A DNA stretch of 64,000 nt from Ferruginivarius sediminum. GTDB taxonomy: Bacteria; Pseudomonadota; Alphaproteobacteria; Kiloniellales; Rhodovibrionaceae. The stretch's first letter is position 1; each line of letters opens with the position of its first letter. Position numbers and translations under genes: made by a program. Of the stretch, positions 53,245-62,246 are shown piece after piece. The DNA lies in contig NZ_QPMH01000008.1 in NCBI RefSeq assembly GCF_003344765.1, positions 1-64,000 on the forward strand, read 5' to 3'. A model generated the notes under the pieces. The model was not told where the DNA came from. It saw only the letters and a program-made list of their open reading frames with translations, and ran no database searches.

Positions 53245-54624
53245 CTATGTCCCGGCGGCGGCAAGGCTTTCGACGCCGCCAGCCGTGCCAAGGTGGTCGC
53301 GCACGCGCGTGCCGCCGATACCCAGGTTGTCGACGTCCGTGCCGTAAAGCGTGATGTGCGGATTTATGGCGGCGACATCGGCCAGCCAGCGATGGTAGAT
53401 GCGCTCCCGCGCTTCGCGCTCGTAGTGCCAGACGGCGTTCAGCGAGTGGAAGGCGTTGCTCCACCACAATACCGAGTTGGGTTCGGGGCTTAGTGTGGAC
53501 AGCAGCGGCTGCGACTGTCCGTAGAGGTCGCACTGCACGTACTGATGAGGCAGCGCGCGGCAGGCCCGCCAGTTGTCGCGGAACGCCTCGGCACCGCCCC
53601 AGATGTCCAGCTCCCGCGTCCAGCCCTCGCGAATCAGGTCGCGGTCCAGGGTGCCGGGCCGGCGCGCGCCCTTGATCTGGAAATAGGCGTCGGGGAACCG
53701 CTCGGCGATGCGCTCGGCAAAGGCCGGGAAGTCGCGACCGTCCCACGTCTCCACCATCATCCGCCGCACGTCGAGGGCGATATCGCTGTAATCGAAGAAG
53801 ACCACGCGCGTGCGATCGTCGAAGCCGTGCGTCTCCAGAATGCGGTTCACCTTGAATCCGGCGGCAACGCCGTGAACGCTGGCCAACGCTTGGCCCGCCA
53901 CCGGCTGGCGCCCGGCCAGGTCGGTGTAGTTTTCCCAGTTGCCCAGAAACACGCCGGACTTCGCGTGGATCGCCTGGTCCTTCACGAAGTCGATGAACCG
54001 CCGTTGCTCGGCGTCGAGCGCGGCACCTGCCTTTCCCCTTGCATAGGCCTCGATGCCGCCGCCCCACAGGCCGCGGAAGGCCGCGAAGCTTTCGCCGCAG
54101 CGGGGCCGAAGATCGCAGACTCCAGGATGCACCGTCTCGTCCAGCGCGGGCACGGGCAGCCCGGCGCTCCGGCTTGCCGCGATCAGTCCGCCGCCAGCAA
54201 CGCCCGGCATGGCATCCGAGAGAAAGCCGGGCCGGCCCAGGTCCTGATAGCGGCGCAGGTCGACCAGCAGGCAAAGCTCGTCCAGCCCGCCGTCGGTGGC
54301 GGCACCCAGCGGAATGCCGGCAACCAGGAAACCCGCTCCTTTCGTCCATTCGGCCAGCGCGGCGAATAGATTGGTAAAGCGGCCGTTCCGCGTGTCGTGG
54401 AAGCGCAGCGGCACGGCACCGTATGACAGCACCAGGCAATAATCGCGGCCAGACGCGCAGGCCTCGGCCAGCAGGCCATCGACGCTTTCGCTTTCGCCCA
54501 TCGGCCCGCCGAAGTCGAAGCGCGTGCAGGCCATGGTGAAATCGCGAAGCCGCGCCGCGTCGTGCGCGTTCTCCAGGCCGCCAGACGTGTCCAGCACGCC
54601 GCCGAACAGGCTGTTCCCCCTCAT
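53245..54624 (-). CDS. 459-residue protein of unrecognised family in a PLP-enzyme operon
   Basis: No signal peptide or membrane helix. Distinct parts are an N-terminal half with RDYCLVLSYGAVPLRFHDTRN, FLVAGIPLGAATDGGLDELCLLVDLRRYQDLG and a cysteine pair in VCDLRPRCGESF; a C-terminal half with RVVFFDYSDIALDVRRMM, VETWDGRDFPAFAERIAERF and the striking VLWWSNAFHSLNAVWHYERE, which resembles a motif I have seen in unassigned proteins near sulfotransferases and glycosyltransferases. It starts inside the stop of the symporter gene (ATGA) and ends 5 bases before the decarboxylase. Enzyme, carrier or transferase are all possible. Confidence 0.7.
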   Translation of the reverse strand: MRGNSLFGGVLDTSGGLENAHDAARLRDFTMACTRFDFGGPMGESESVDGLLAEACASGRDYCLVLSYGAVPLRFHDTRNGRFTNLFAALAEWTKGAGFLVAGIPLGAATDGGLDELCLLVDLRRYQDLGRPGFLSDAMPGVAGGGLIAASRSAGLPVPALDETVHPGVCDLRPRCGESFAAFRGLWGGGIEAYARGKAGAALDAEQRRFIDFVKDQAIHAKSGVFLGNWENYTDLAGRQPVAGQALASVHGVAAGFKVNRILETHGFDDRTRVVFFDYSDIALDVRRMMVETWDGRDFPAFAERIAERFPDAYFQIKGARRPGTLDRDLIREGWTRELDIWGGAEAFRDNWRACRALPHQYVQCDLYGQSQPLLSTLSPEPNSVLWWSNAFHSLNAVWHYEREARERIYHRWLADVAAINPHITLYGTDVDNLGIGGTRVRDHLGTAGGVESLAAAGT

Positions 54625-56453
54625 ATCCCCCTCCGTTTCGCCATCAACGGCTTTCCGATCCCCCCTGCCCCGCCACCGGCACGCCCGGCGGCAAGCAGCA
54701 ACACGATACCCAGCAGGCCCGGCACGCCACCGACCAGCAGCAGCGCCAGGCCGACCTTCCAGTTCCATGTCCCGGCAAGCAGCAGTAACGCCACGATACC
54801 GCCGCCCACGACGGCGGACGCGATCCCCAGCACACGATACTGCATCCCGTCCTTGTCCACGCCGATCTCGCGCGCGAAATCCACCGGCGTCGTCATGCGC
54901 TTGAAGAAGGCGTCTGTCTGCGCGCGGTAGGCGGCGGTGGCGCGTGGCCATGCCAGTGTGCTGAACATGTAAGCGCCGACGCCGGCGCTGGTGCTTGCCA
55001 GCACCTGCGCCTGGAAGCTCCAGCGTTCCTGCAGAACCACGCCACCGAACGGCATGGCCTGTCCGATCTCGCTGAGGAAAGCGGTACCCGACAGCGCACC
55101 CAGCACTGCCGGCACCAACGCCGCGCCGCCCGCGAACAGGCCGGCCCACACCGGCGAGGTGTGCACGAACATGTTGAGCAGCAGCGGAATCGTCAGCGGA
55201 ATTCCCAGCATCGTGCTGAGCGTCAGGCCAAGCTGGAATACGCCGCCGCCACTCCCACTCGCCATGCGATGGGCGGTGGCCACGACGACAATCCCCATGA
55301 GCAGCGTCATCGCCCGCGCCAGGCGAAGCTGGCCCGCCTCGCTTCCCGGCGGCCGGCCCAGGAACCGGCAAAGCGCGGGGTAGATGTCGGCGGTGAACAC
55401 GGCGGCGTTGCGGTTCAGGCCGGTGTCCATCGAACTCATCGTCGCGGAGAACACGGCCACGACCATCAATCCGCCCAGCATCGGCGGCAGCAGCATCGTG
55501 CTGGCGACCGCATAGGACGCTTCGCCGGGCTTGGCGATGGCCATCGCCTCCACAGCCTCGGGATACAAAAGCCGCGCGGTGATGGGCGGGATCACCCACA
55601 GGATGCTGCCCAAGGCCGTCAGCCCGGCGGTCAGCAGCGCCGCCTTGCGGGCGTCCGCGCCGGTCTTTACCGCGAAATAGCGCGGCGCCTGCGTCATCGA
55701 ATTGAATGCGGTGACGCTCTTGATCAGCATCGCCGCCGCCCAGATCAACGTGAACTGCCCGCCGAAGCGCTCGCCAGAGTCGAACACTTGGTAGTCAGTG
55801 GCAAGCCCGCCCTCCCGGATCAACTCGAACAGGCGCAGCGGCCCGCCGACCTCCACCAGGCACAGGATGGCCAGCAGCACCGTCATGCCAAGCAGCACCA
55901 AGCCCTGGATGAAGTCCGTCGCCAGCACCGCCCACTGCCCGCCGGTCAGCGCATAGGCGACCACGATCAGACCGACGACGATCACCACGGCCTCGGTCGG
56001 ATAGCCGAAGACGGCGGCGGAGAAGATCGCCAGGCCGTAAAGCTGGATCGCCGCGAAGATCGTCTGGGTCAGCACCAGCAGCCAGGCAAAAACCTGGTGT
56101 GTTGTCGCATCGAAGCGCTGGCGCACGATCTGCGCGGCCGAGATGGCGCGCAGTTGCCTGAACCACGGCGCCAGCACGGCGGCGTTCAAAAGGAAGGCCA
56201 GCGTGTTCGCGCCCAGCACGATCATGACACTCCAGCCCGCCTGATAGGCGATCCCCGCGACGCCGGTAAAATTGAATGCGCTGAAGCTGGACATGAACGC
56301 CCCGGCGCCCACCAGCCACCACGTGCCCTTGAAGCCGCTGACGAAGTATTCGCGGATGGTGTCGTTCTGGCGCCGGAGAACAACGGCAAGGGCCAGCGTC
56401 AACAGGAAGTAGGCGCCGACGGTCGCAAGCGGAATCAGGCGCTCGCCCGTCAT
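54621..56453 (-). CDS. Sodium:solute symporter (SSS family), operon-linked
   Basis: 610 residues with about 14 membrane helices, longer than the neighbouring 512-residue symporter because of a hydrophilic segment near the end (KRMTTPVDFAREIGVDKDG) and extra helices. AGIAYQAGWSVMIVLGAN, ALTGGQWAVLATDFIQGL and SATMSSMDTGLNRNAAVFTADIY fit SSSF proteins. It is first in the operon with the unknown protein and two PLP enzymes, implying that it imports a precursor or exports a product. The ATG at 56453 is chosen because the upstream frame lacks membrane-protein character. Confidence 0.9.
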   Translation of the reverse strand: MTGERLIPLATVGAYFLLTLALAVVLRRQNDTIREYFVSGFKGTWWLVGAGAFMSSFSAFNFTGVAGIAYQAGWSVMIVLGANTLAFLLNAAVLAPWFRQLRAISAAQIVRQRFDATTHQVFAWLLVLTQTIFAAIQLYGLAIFSAAVFGYPTEAVVIVVGLIVVAYALTGGQWAVLATDFIQGLVLLGMTVLLAILCLVEVGGPLRLFELIREGGLATDYQVFDSGERFGGQFTLIWAAAMLIKSVTAFNSMTQAPRYFAVKTGADARKAALLTAGLTALGSILWVIPPITARLLYPEAVEAMAIAKPGEASYAVASTMLLPPMLGGLMVVAVFSATMSSMDTGLNRNAAVFTADIYPALCRFLGRPPGSEAGQLRLARAMTLLMGIVVVATAHRMASGSGGGVFQLGLTLSTMLGIPLTIPLLLNMFVHTSPVWAGLFAGGAALVPAVLGALSGTAFLSEIGQAMPFGGVVLQERWSFQAQVLASTSAGVGAYMFSTLAWPRATAAYRAQTDAFFKRMTTPVDFAREIGVDKDGMQYRVLGIASAVVGGGIVALLLLAGTWNWKVGLALLLVGGVPGLLGIVLLLAAGRAGGGAGGIGKPLMAKRRGI

Positions 56454-56855
56454 TGCGCGCTGATCCCGCGAACAGGGGACCGCCTTGGTAAACCCGCCCG
56501 CGCGCGAATCCAGAGTGCACCCTCGCGAATGCAGCCTTCTCCGGCCGAGCCATGCCGAGTGAAGCAACGAAACACGTGCGCAATGACCACGGCTCGACTA
56601 GCCCTGCGTGTATAAATTCGACGGTTCGACGAGTGCTCTTTGTTGAATAACGGCCGGTTATCGCTCAACCGACACCGTTGACTCTTACGTCCTGCACACA
56701 ACCAAGCCGCGAAGTTTATGCTACCACTGCCTGATGGTCAAACATTCATTCAACTGGTGAAGCACAACCGATTGGGGCATAATTCTAAACTTAGACTAGC
56801 AAAAACATGAATCGCGTCGTGCACTGCGTGTCGCAATCGCAGGGGGAGGCTGGCA
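56454..56855. other. 402-base divergent intergenic region
   Basis: Between the minus-strand symporter operon and the plus-strand WD40 gene, AT-richer in its right part (56620-56810). It holds a TTGACT (56684-56689) and a GGGGGAGG ribosome site right before the WD40 start. No RNA gene or long inverted repeat was recognised. It should contain the promoters of both units. Confidence 0.5.
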
Positions 56856-58778
56856 ATGACGACTGCTCCGATGCCGCGGGGCCGCGGCGATGCTTTCGAT
56901 TCCGGTTCGCGGGAAGCGGATACGTTCCTGCGCCATCGAGGCCCGGTCACCGGCGTCGCGATGATCCCGGGCACCTCGCACCTGGTCAGCGCAGCCTATG
57001 ACAGCGCGGTCGCCAGCTTCGACCTCGTCACGCACGAAGCTCAGCTGTTGGGCTACCACAGGCACCTCGTCAACCAGATCGCCGTTGAGCCGAACGGGCG
57101 GCGTTTTGCCACCTGCTCGTCGGACTACACCATCGGCATCTGGGACGCTCACAGCGGGAAACCCATCCGCGTTCTGCTGGGCCACGCCGATGACGCGGAA
57201 GCCTTTGTCTTCATCGATGACTTGACCGGGGCCTCCGCCTCACGCGACCGGCGAATCCTGATCTGGGACCTCACCACCGGCGCCATCCTTCGTGTCCTGG
57301 AGGGGCACGAGAAGGATGTGCTGTCGCTGACTTATCACGACGGCCGCCTCTATTCCTCGGGCGACGACATGACGCTCAGGGTCTGGGACGTGGCCAGCGG
57401 CAAGCTGCTGCGGACCATCGGGCCGTTCGAGAACGAGACGGACACCTGCGCGGTGGATACCATCAACGGCCACGTGGCGCTGGGCTGCGACGACGGCTGC
57501 ATCCGGGTCCTCGACATCGCCGATGGCTCGCTGGTGAAGGAGATCCCGGCCCACGGTTCCGGAATCAAGAAGGTCGTCGCCTCGCCCGCCAATGGAGATC
57601 TGGTTTCCGCCGGCTACGACCAGCGGGTTCTGCTGTGGGACGGCGCGACGCTGGAGCAAAAGGCCAGCCTGGAGCGCCACCCGTCGATGTGGGAACGCTC
57701 GCTCAACTGGTCGCCGGACGGTACGCGGCTCATCGGCGGCACCTTCGACGGCACCGCCATCATCTGGTCCACCGACGGCGCGTTGGAGCAAGAGATCGGC
57801 GACCAGACCATCGCCAAGGGCAACGCCTGCCTGAACGAGGTCGCCGGCGCCGACAGCGGCCGGATCGCAACGTGCAGCGACGACGGCTATATCCGGCTGG
57901 GGCGCCTGTCGCCCGACGGTGGGGAGGTGCTGGAGACGGTGGAGCCGCTGGCCGGCCGGATGCTGATGAACGCCGTGACGCTTGACGAGGCCTCCGGCCT
58001 CGTCGTGGCCGGCGCCCACAACCAAAAGCTGCATATCTTCGACATCGACGGCGACAGCTTGACGAACGAGCGCGAGGTGGCGCTTGGCGAGGGACCGATC
58101 AACTCGATCCGCGTCGCCCATCATTCCGAGTATGCGGGCGAATCCTTCGTGGCGTGCTACAGCGGCGCCATCGTCCGGGTCGTGCGCGAAGGACATCCCG
58201 TTGGCCGCATCAACTTGCACGAAGGAGCGGTAAAGTCGCTGTGCCTGCACCCGCGCGAGGCGCTGGGTGTGAGTTGCGGCGCCGACGGGCTGCTGATGAG
58301 CTGGACGTTCGACGGCCGGCTGCTGCAGCGCTTCCTGGGCCACACCGCGATCATCAACGATGTCGATATCTCTCCCTCGGGCGACCGGCTGGTCAGCGTG
58401 TCCAGGGACTTCACCGTCAAGGTGTTCGACCTGGAAAGCGGCGTGCTGTTGCAGTCGATCGAGGCCGGGCACCGCTCGCTCAAGTCCGTGTGCTTCGCCG
58501 ATGACGGGTATGTCGTCGTCGGCGACTACTGGGGTGGGATCATCGGGATCGATCTGGAAAGCGAGACGCTCGAACGGCGCACGATCGCGCAAAACGGCAT
58601 CAGCGGCGTATCGCGAGCCGACGATCTGGTCGCCGCCTGCAGCTACGACGGCAGCGTCTACCTGGTCCGTCCCAAGACGCTGGAGGTGGCGAACACGCTT
58701 TGCGTCATGCGCCAGCACGTGGCCGGGTGGGCGACCGTCCTCGAAGAAATCGACAACGGGAACGTCGTTCGCTTGTAG
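56856..58778 (+). CDS. WD40-repeat protein, probably two beta-propellers
   Basis: 640 residues made almost wholly of WD40 repeats, about 14 by eye: repeated GH...D units such as HRGPVTGVAMIPGTSHLVSAAYD, HRHLVNQIAVEPNGRRFATCSSD, GLLMSWTFDGRLLQRFLGH, FTVKVFDLESG. Cytoplasmic, with no signal peptide or membrane helix, no kinase or effector domain. Two seven-bladed propellers fit the length. Bacterial stand-alone WD40 proteins usually act as scaffolds. It stands alone, divergent from the symporter operon and 80 bases before ribA. Confidence 0.85.
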   Translation: MTTAPMPRGRGDAFDSGSREADTFLRHRGPVTGVAMIPGTSHLVSAAYDSAVASFDLVTHEAQLLGYHRHLVNQIAVEPNGRRFATCSSDYTIGIWDAHSGKPIRVLLGHADDAEAFVFIDDLTGASASRDRRILIWDLTTGAILRVLEGHEKDVLSLTYHDGRLYSSGDDMTLRVWDVASGKLLRTIGPFENETDTCAVDTINGHVALGCDDGCIRVLDIADGSLVKEIPAHGSGIKKVVASPANGDLVSAGYDQRVLLWDGATLEQKASLERHPSMWERSLNWSPDGTRLIGGTFDGTAIIWSTDGALEQEIGDQTIAKGNACLNEVAGADSGRIATCSDDGYIRLGRLSPDGGEVLETVEPLAGRMLMNAVTLDEASGLVVAGAHNQKLHIFDIDGDSLTNEREVALGEGPINSIRVAHHSEYAGESFVACYSGAIVRVVREGHPVGRINLHEGAVKSLCLHPREALGVSCGADGLLMSWTFDGRLLQRFLGHTAIINDVDISPSGDRLVSVSRDFTVKVFDLESGVLLQSIEAGHRSLKSVCFADDGYVVVGDYWGGIIGIDLESETLERRTIAQNGISGVSRADDLVAACSYDGSVYLVRPKTLEVANTLCVMRQHVAGWATVLEEIDNGNVVRL

Positions 58779-58858
58779 GGCAATCGCCGGCCCGGTCGAA
58801 TTGCGGCGGGCATCATGCCGCACCTTCGACCTAGCATGGCCCGCATGGGGGAGGAGTC

Positions 58859-60061
58859 TTGGGAATTTCGGCAATCGAGACGCTTATCGACAGTTACGGT
58901 AAGGGCGGGATCGGCATCCTTCAGGTGGAAGGGGATTCGGACGACGGCTACCTGATCCTCGCCGCCGAGGCAGCAACGCCGGAGGCGCTGGCGTTCATAT
59001 CGACGCACGGCCGTGGGCGCGGCGCCATCGGCCTCAGCATCGAACAACTCGAAGCCGTGGCGAACGGCACCTCTGCCCGTGCCGCGCCGGACTTCCTGCT
59101 GGAGGGCGAGGCCGCGTTCGAGGCGGGCAGCGACAACCAGTCCGACTTCGCCGGCGAAGCCGGGGCGTTGCGGGCGCTCGCCGACGGTGCACCACAGGCC
59201 GGGCAAGCCGACCTCTCCGCCCGGTTCACGATGGTCCGGGTCAGCCCGATGGGCGTAATGACCTGCCCGACGCCGGTGGAAGCCGCCATCGATCTGTCGC
59301 GCATCGCCGGAGGCAAGCCAGCCGCCGTGGTCCGGAAGCTTCGCCTCGAGGCAGGGCCGGGAAAACCGGGCGCCTCCCTGGATGCCTTCGCAACGGCGCA
59401 CGGCCTGCCGCGCGCCCGGATCGGCGACGTGATCGCACACCGCCGCCGCGCGGCGCCCTTGCGTCCCGTCGAAGCAGCCTGGGGCGTGCGCATGCCGACC
59501 CAGCACGGCGAATTTCGCGCCTATGCCTTCGAGGATCCGCTGACCCACCGCACGCACGTCGCCTTCATCATGGGCGAGATCGCGGCGTGCGGGCCCGTGC
59601 TGGCACGCTTGCATTCCGAATGTCTGACCGGCGACGTCATGGGCTCCATGCGCTGCGACTGCGGCGAGCAGCTTGCCCAGGCCATGGAGGCCATCGCCCA
59701 GGCGGGACAGGGCGTCGTGCTGTACCTGCGCCAGGAAGGACGGGGCATCGGCCTGTCGAACAAGTTGCGCGCCTATGCCTTGCAGGACGGCGGGCTGGAT
59801 ACGGTGGACGCCAACACGCGCCTTGGTTTTCCAATCGACCTCAGAGACTTCGGCATGGCCGCGCAGATGCTGCGGCATCTGGAGGTCGGGGAAATCCGGC
59901 TGCTGACCAACAATGCGCAAAAGGTCGCCAGCCTGGAGGAGGCCGGCATCCGCGTTGCCGAACGCGTGCCGCTGCTGGTCTCGGCATCGCCCGAGAACGA
60001 GCCGTATCTCAATACCAAGCGCACGAAGCTTGGCCATCTCCTGCTGGCGACGTCGAATTAG
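58859..60061 (+). CDS. ribA: RibA-type GTP cyclohydrolase II with degenerate DHBP-synthase-like N-terminal half
   Basis: 400 residues. The C-terminal half is a normal GTP cyclohydrolase II, first step of riboflavin synthesis: zinc ligands C255, C266 and C268 in SECLTGDVMGSMRCDCGEQL, then LYLRQEGRGIGLSNKLRAYA, DTVDANTRLGF and LLTNNAQKV. The N-terminal half has the shape of DHBP synthase (GYLILAAEAATPEALAFISTHG) but lacks the E-D-R-E-N-E-G-D metal motif and the T-G-I-S loop, so that half is probably inactive. Start is TTG at 58859, placed by GGAGGAG directly upstream. Confidence 0.9.
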   Translation: MGISAIETLIDSYGKGGIGILQVEGDSDDGYLILAAEAATPEALAFISTHGRGRGAIGLSIEQLEAVANGTSARAAPDFLLEGEAAFEAGSDNQSDFAGEAGALRALADGAPQAGQADLSARFTMVRVSPMGVMTCPTPVEAAIDLSRIAGGKPAAVVRKLRLEAGPGKPGASLDAFATAHGLPRARIGDVIAHRRRAAPLRPVEAAWGVRMPTQHGEFRAYAFEDPLTHRTHVAFIMGEIAACGPVLARLHSECLTGDVMGSMRCDCGEQLAQAMEAIAQAGQGVVLYLRQEGRGIGLSNKLRAYALQDGGLDTVDANTRLGFPIDLRDFGMAAQMLRHLEVGEIRLLTNNAQKVASLEEAGIRVAERVPLLVSASPENEPYLNTKRTKLGHLLLATSN

Positions 60062-60122
60062 GGTACGCTGAGAGCCACGCGACCGCGAGACGCGGCAAGA
60101 CCCTGATTGGGGGAGGACACCG

Positions 60123-60875
60123 ATGACGCAAGGCGGCGGCGACGGCGGATCGACGCGCTTCGTCGTGCTGGCCTGTCCGCGCAGCGGCAGCAATTGGCTG
60201 TGCAGCGCGCTGGACTCCCACCCCGAAATCCTGTGCCACCACGAAATCTTCAATCCGAAAGAGGTCAAGTACGCCGTCAAATGGCGCCGGGCCGGACGCC
60301 ACATCGGCGGCCGCGAGCAGCGCGACGCCGATCCGCCGGCCTTCCTGCAGGCGCTGTGGGCTGCGGGGGTCGAAGAGCGCATCGTCGGTTTCAAAATCAA
60401 TCGGGGACAGGATCCGCGCATCTTCGACGCCGTGCTGTCCGAACCCGCGATCCGCAAGGTCATCGTCTCGCGCCAGAACCGCGTGCGCGCCTTCGTTTCG
60501 GAGAGCATCGCGCTCGAGACCGGCGAGTGGGAGAGCTATCCCTGGTCGCGCTATCGCCAAAACGGCCATCGCATTGCCGTCGAGGCGGAGGCACTGCATC
60601 GCCACGCCCAGGTGAATGACCGCTACCTGGACGACCTGCGCGCGCGGCTGAGCGAGACAGGGCAGGCGGCGGTGGAAATCGGTTACGAAAACCTGCGGGA
60701 CCTCGAGGCGCAGAACCGCGTGCTGCGCCATCTGGGCGCGAAGGAGTTCGAGAGTCCACTGACCGGCGTGACGGAGCGCTTGAACCCCGCCCCGCTGCGT
60801 GACCTTATCGCCAACTTCGACGCGTTGGAGGCGCGGCTTCGCGACACACCGCTGCACGCCGACCTCGACGCCTGA
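60123..60875 (+). CDS. Stf0-like sulfotransferase
   Basis: 250 residues. The PAPS-binding VLACPRSGSNWLCSALDSHP (residues 15-34) is the 5'-phosphosulfate loop; VSRQNRVRAFVSESIA contains the 3'-phosphate-binding Arg/Ser. This is the pattern of Stf0-type sulfotransferases known for trehalose sulfation in mycobacteria. Acceptor unknown. GGGGGAGG lies 10 bases before the ATG. It stands 61 bases after ribA and 33 before the next gene. Confidence 0.87.
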   Translation: MTQGGGDGGSTRFVVLACPRSGSNWLCSALDSHPEILCHHEIFNPKEVKYAVKWRRAGRHIGGREQRDADPPAFLQALWAAGVEERIVGFKINRGQDPRIFDAVLSEPAIRKVIVSRQNRVRAFVSESIALETGEWESYPWSRYRQNGHRIAVEAEALHRHAQVNDRYLDDLRARLSETGQAAVEIGYENLRDLEAQNRVLRHLGAKEFESPLTGVTERLNPAPLRDLIANFDALEARLRDTPLHADLDA

Positions 60876-60908
60876 GGACGCCCGCACCGGGCACGGGAGA
60901 ACGGTCTC

Positions 60909-62246
60909 ATGACGAACCCGCTGATCGGCATCGACCCGGAGGCGGTGGCCGACGCCTACCACGCACGCGGTCTGGAACGCCTGAGCGACCTGTCCTTGCT
61001 GGGCCATGTCTGCGACCGCCTGCACGCGCCGAAAGGGGAGACCAGCAGCTTCACGCTGCACGCCCCGCTGGAGGCGCTGGCCCGCTACAGCCTGTTGGAG
61101 ATGGCGGCGCCGGAGGCACGGACGGCGGCGCGCATCCGGCTTACCCATCTGGCCGCCCGCTACGAGGCGCTGGGCAACGCCCTCAACCCCGCGCCGACGT
61201 ATGACGGGCCGCAGTCCACCACGGCCGCGCTGGCGGTGCTGCGCGCCGCGATCGCTGCCGGCGACATGGACGCGGCGGATTCGGCGATGACATGGCTGGC
61301 CGGCGCCACCAATCCCGCCGACATACTGGCGGGCCTCACCGAGTTCGTCTTCGACTACCTGGGCGCGGCGGCGCATGTGCCGATCTATCTCTATCTCGCC
61401 GCGCGCTCCGGACCGCTGGCCGCCAGCCTGTCCTTGCGCGCCGTCCGTGTCTACGCCCGGCAACTGGCCTTCGAGGCGGACGCCCGCATCCAGACGCAGC
61501 CGGATGGACCGGGCGGCGCCTGGGAGGCGCAACCGGCCGCCGCCTTCGAAGCGTCCTACTGGCGGGCGATGGCCACCACGCCCAGGCTGGAGAACGCCAG
61601 CTTCAACGGCATCGCGCCCATCGTGCAGGAAACCGAGAGTGCCGGCTTGCCGCACCGCCTGCTCGCCGGCGGCTGGCGCGGCGCGGCGGAGACGCCGGAG
61701 ACCTGGAACGCCGCGCTGCGCGGCATGGTGCGGGCGGCGGCGGACTCGATGGTGCAGGACACCGCCGCGCACGCCAAGCTGGGCTGGACGCACTGCCTGA
61801 CCATCCCGCAAGCGGTATGGGCCGTCGCCCCGATGGTTCGCGACCCACTTGCCGCCGTTCGCTTCGCCAGTGTCCTCACGCTCGCCTTCCGCGCCGGGCT
61901 GGGACAGCACGAGCTTTCGGACACGCTCGACCTTCCCGACCCGAAGCTGGACATTTCCGAAGCGCTGACGGCGGACCCGCAAACGGCGGCCGCCAGTGCC
62001 TATCACGCGGCCGGGCGGGACGAGGACGGTCTGCGAACCGTCCTGGCGACCGGGGCGGCGGTGCGGGCGGACACGCATCTGGTGAAGTTCACGCTGGCCG
62101 CGCTGGATACGGCACGGATGGACCGCAAGGCCGCACCCGTCTACTACGCCGGGGCGGCCTATTTGCTGTCGATCTGGATGCGGGAGGATGAGTCGGACCC
62201 GTTGTTGGCCGAACTGGACGCACCGGGCTTGCCGCTTGGCGCGTAG
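60909..62246 (+). CDS. Uncharacterised mostly helical protein, possibly questin-oxidase-like
   Basis: 445 residues, no signal peptide or membrane helix. Histidine-bearing segments SFTLHAPLEALARYSL, LAARYEALGNALNPAP, GWTHCLTIPQAVWAVAP and DTHLVKFTLAALDTA follow the spacing I recall for the questin oxidase family (DUF4243), Baeyer-Villiger-type oxygenases in polyketide pathways; this is a tentative, memory-based match. The last 88 bases overlap the convergent FGGY kinase gene, so its C-terminal end is antisense to the kinase tail. It follows the sulfotransferase gene, a possible functional pair. Confidence 0.6.
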   Translation: MTNPLIGIDPEAVADAYHARGLERLSDLSLLGHVCDRLHAPKGETSSFTLHAPLEALARYSLLEMAAPEARTAARIRLTHLAARYEALGNALNPAPTYDGPQSTTAALAVLRAAIAAGDMDAADSAMTWLAGATNPADILAGLTEFVFDYLGAAAHVPIYLYLAARSGPLAASLSLRAVRVYARQLAFEADARIQTQPDGPGGAWEAQPAAAFEASYWRAMATTPRLENASFNGIAPIVQETESAGLPHRLLAGGWRGAAETPETWNAALRGMVRAAADSMVQDTAAHAKLGWTHCLTIPQAVWAVAPMVRDPLAAVRFASVLTLAFRAGLGQHELSDTLDLPDPKLDISEALTADPQTAAASAYHAAGRDEDGLRTVLATGAAVRADTHLVKFTLAALDTARMDRKAAPVYYAGAAYLLSIWMREDESDPLLAELDAPGLPLGA

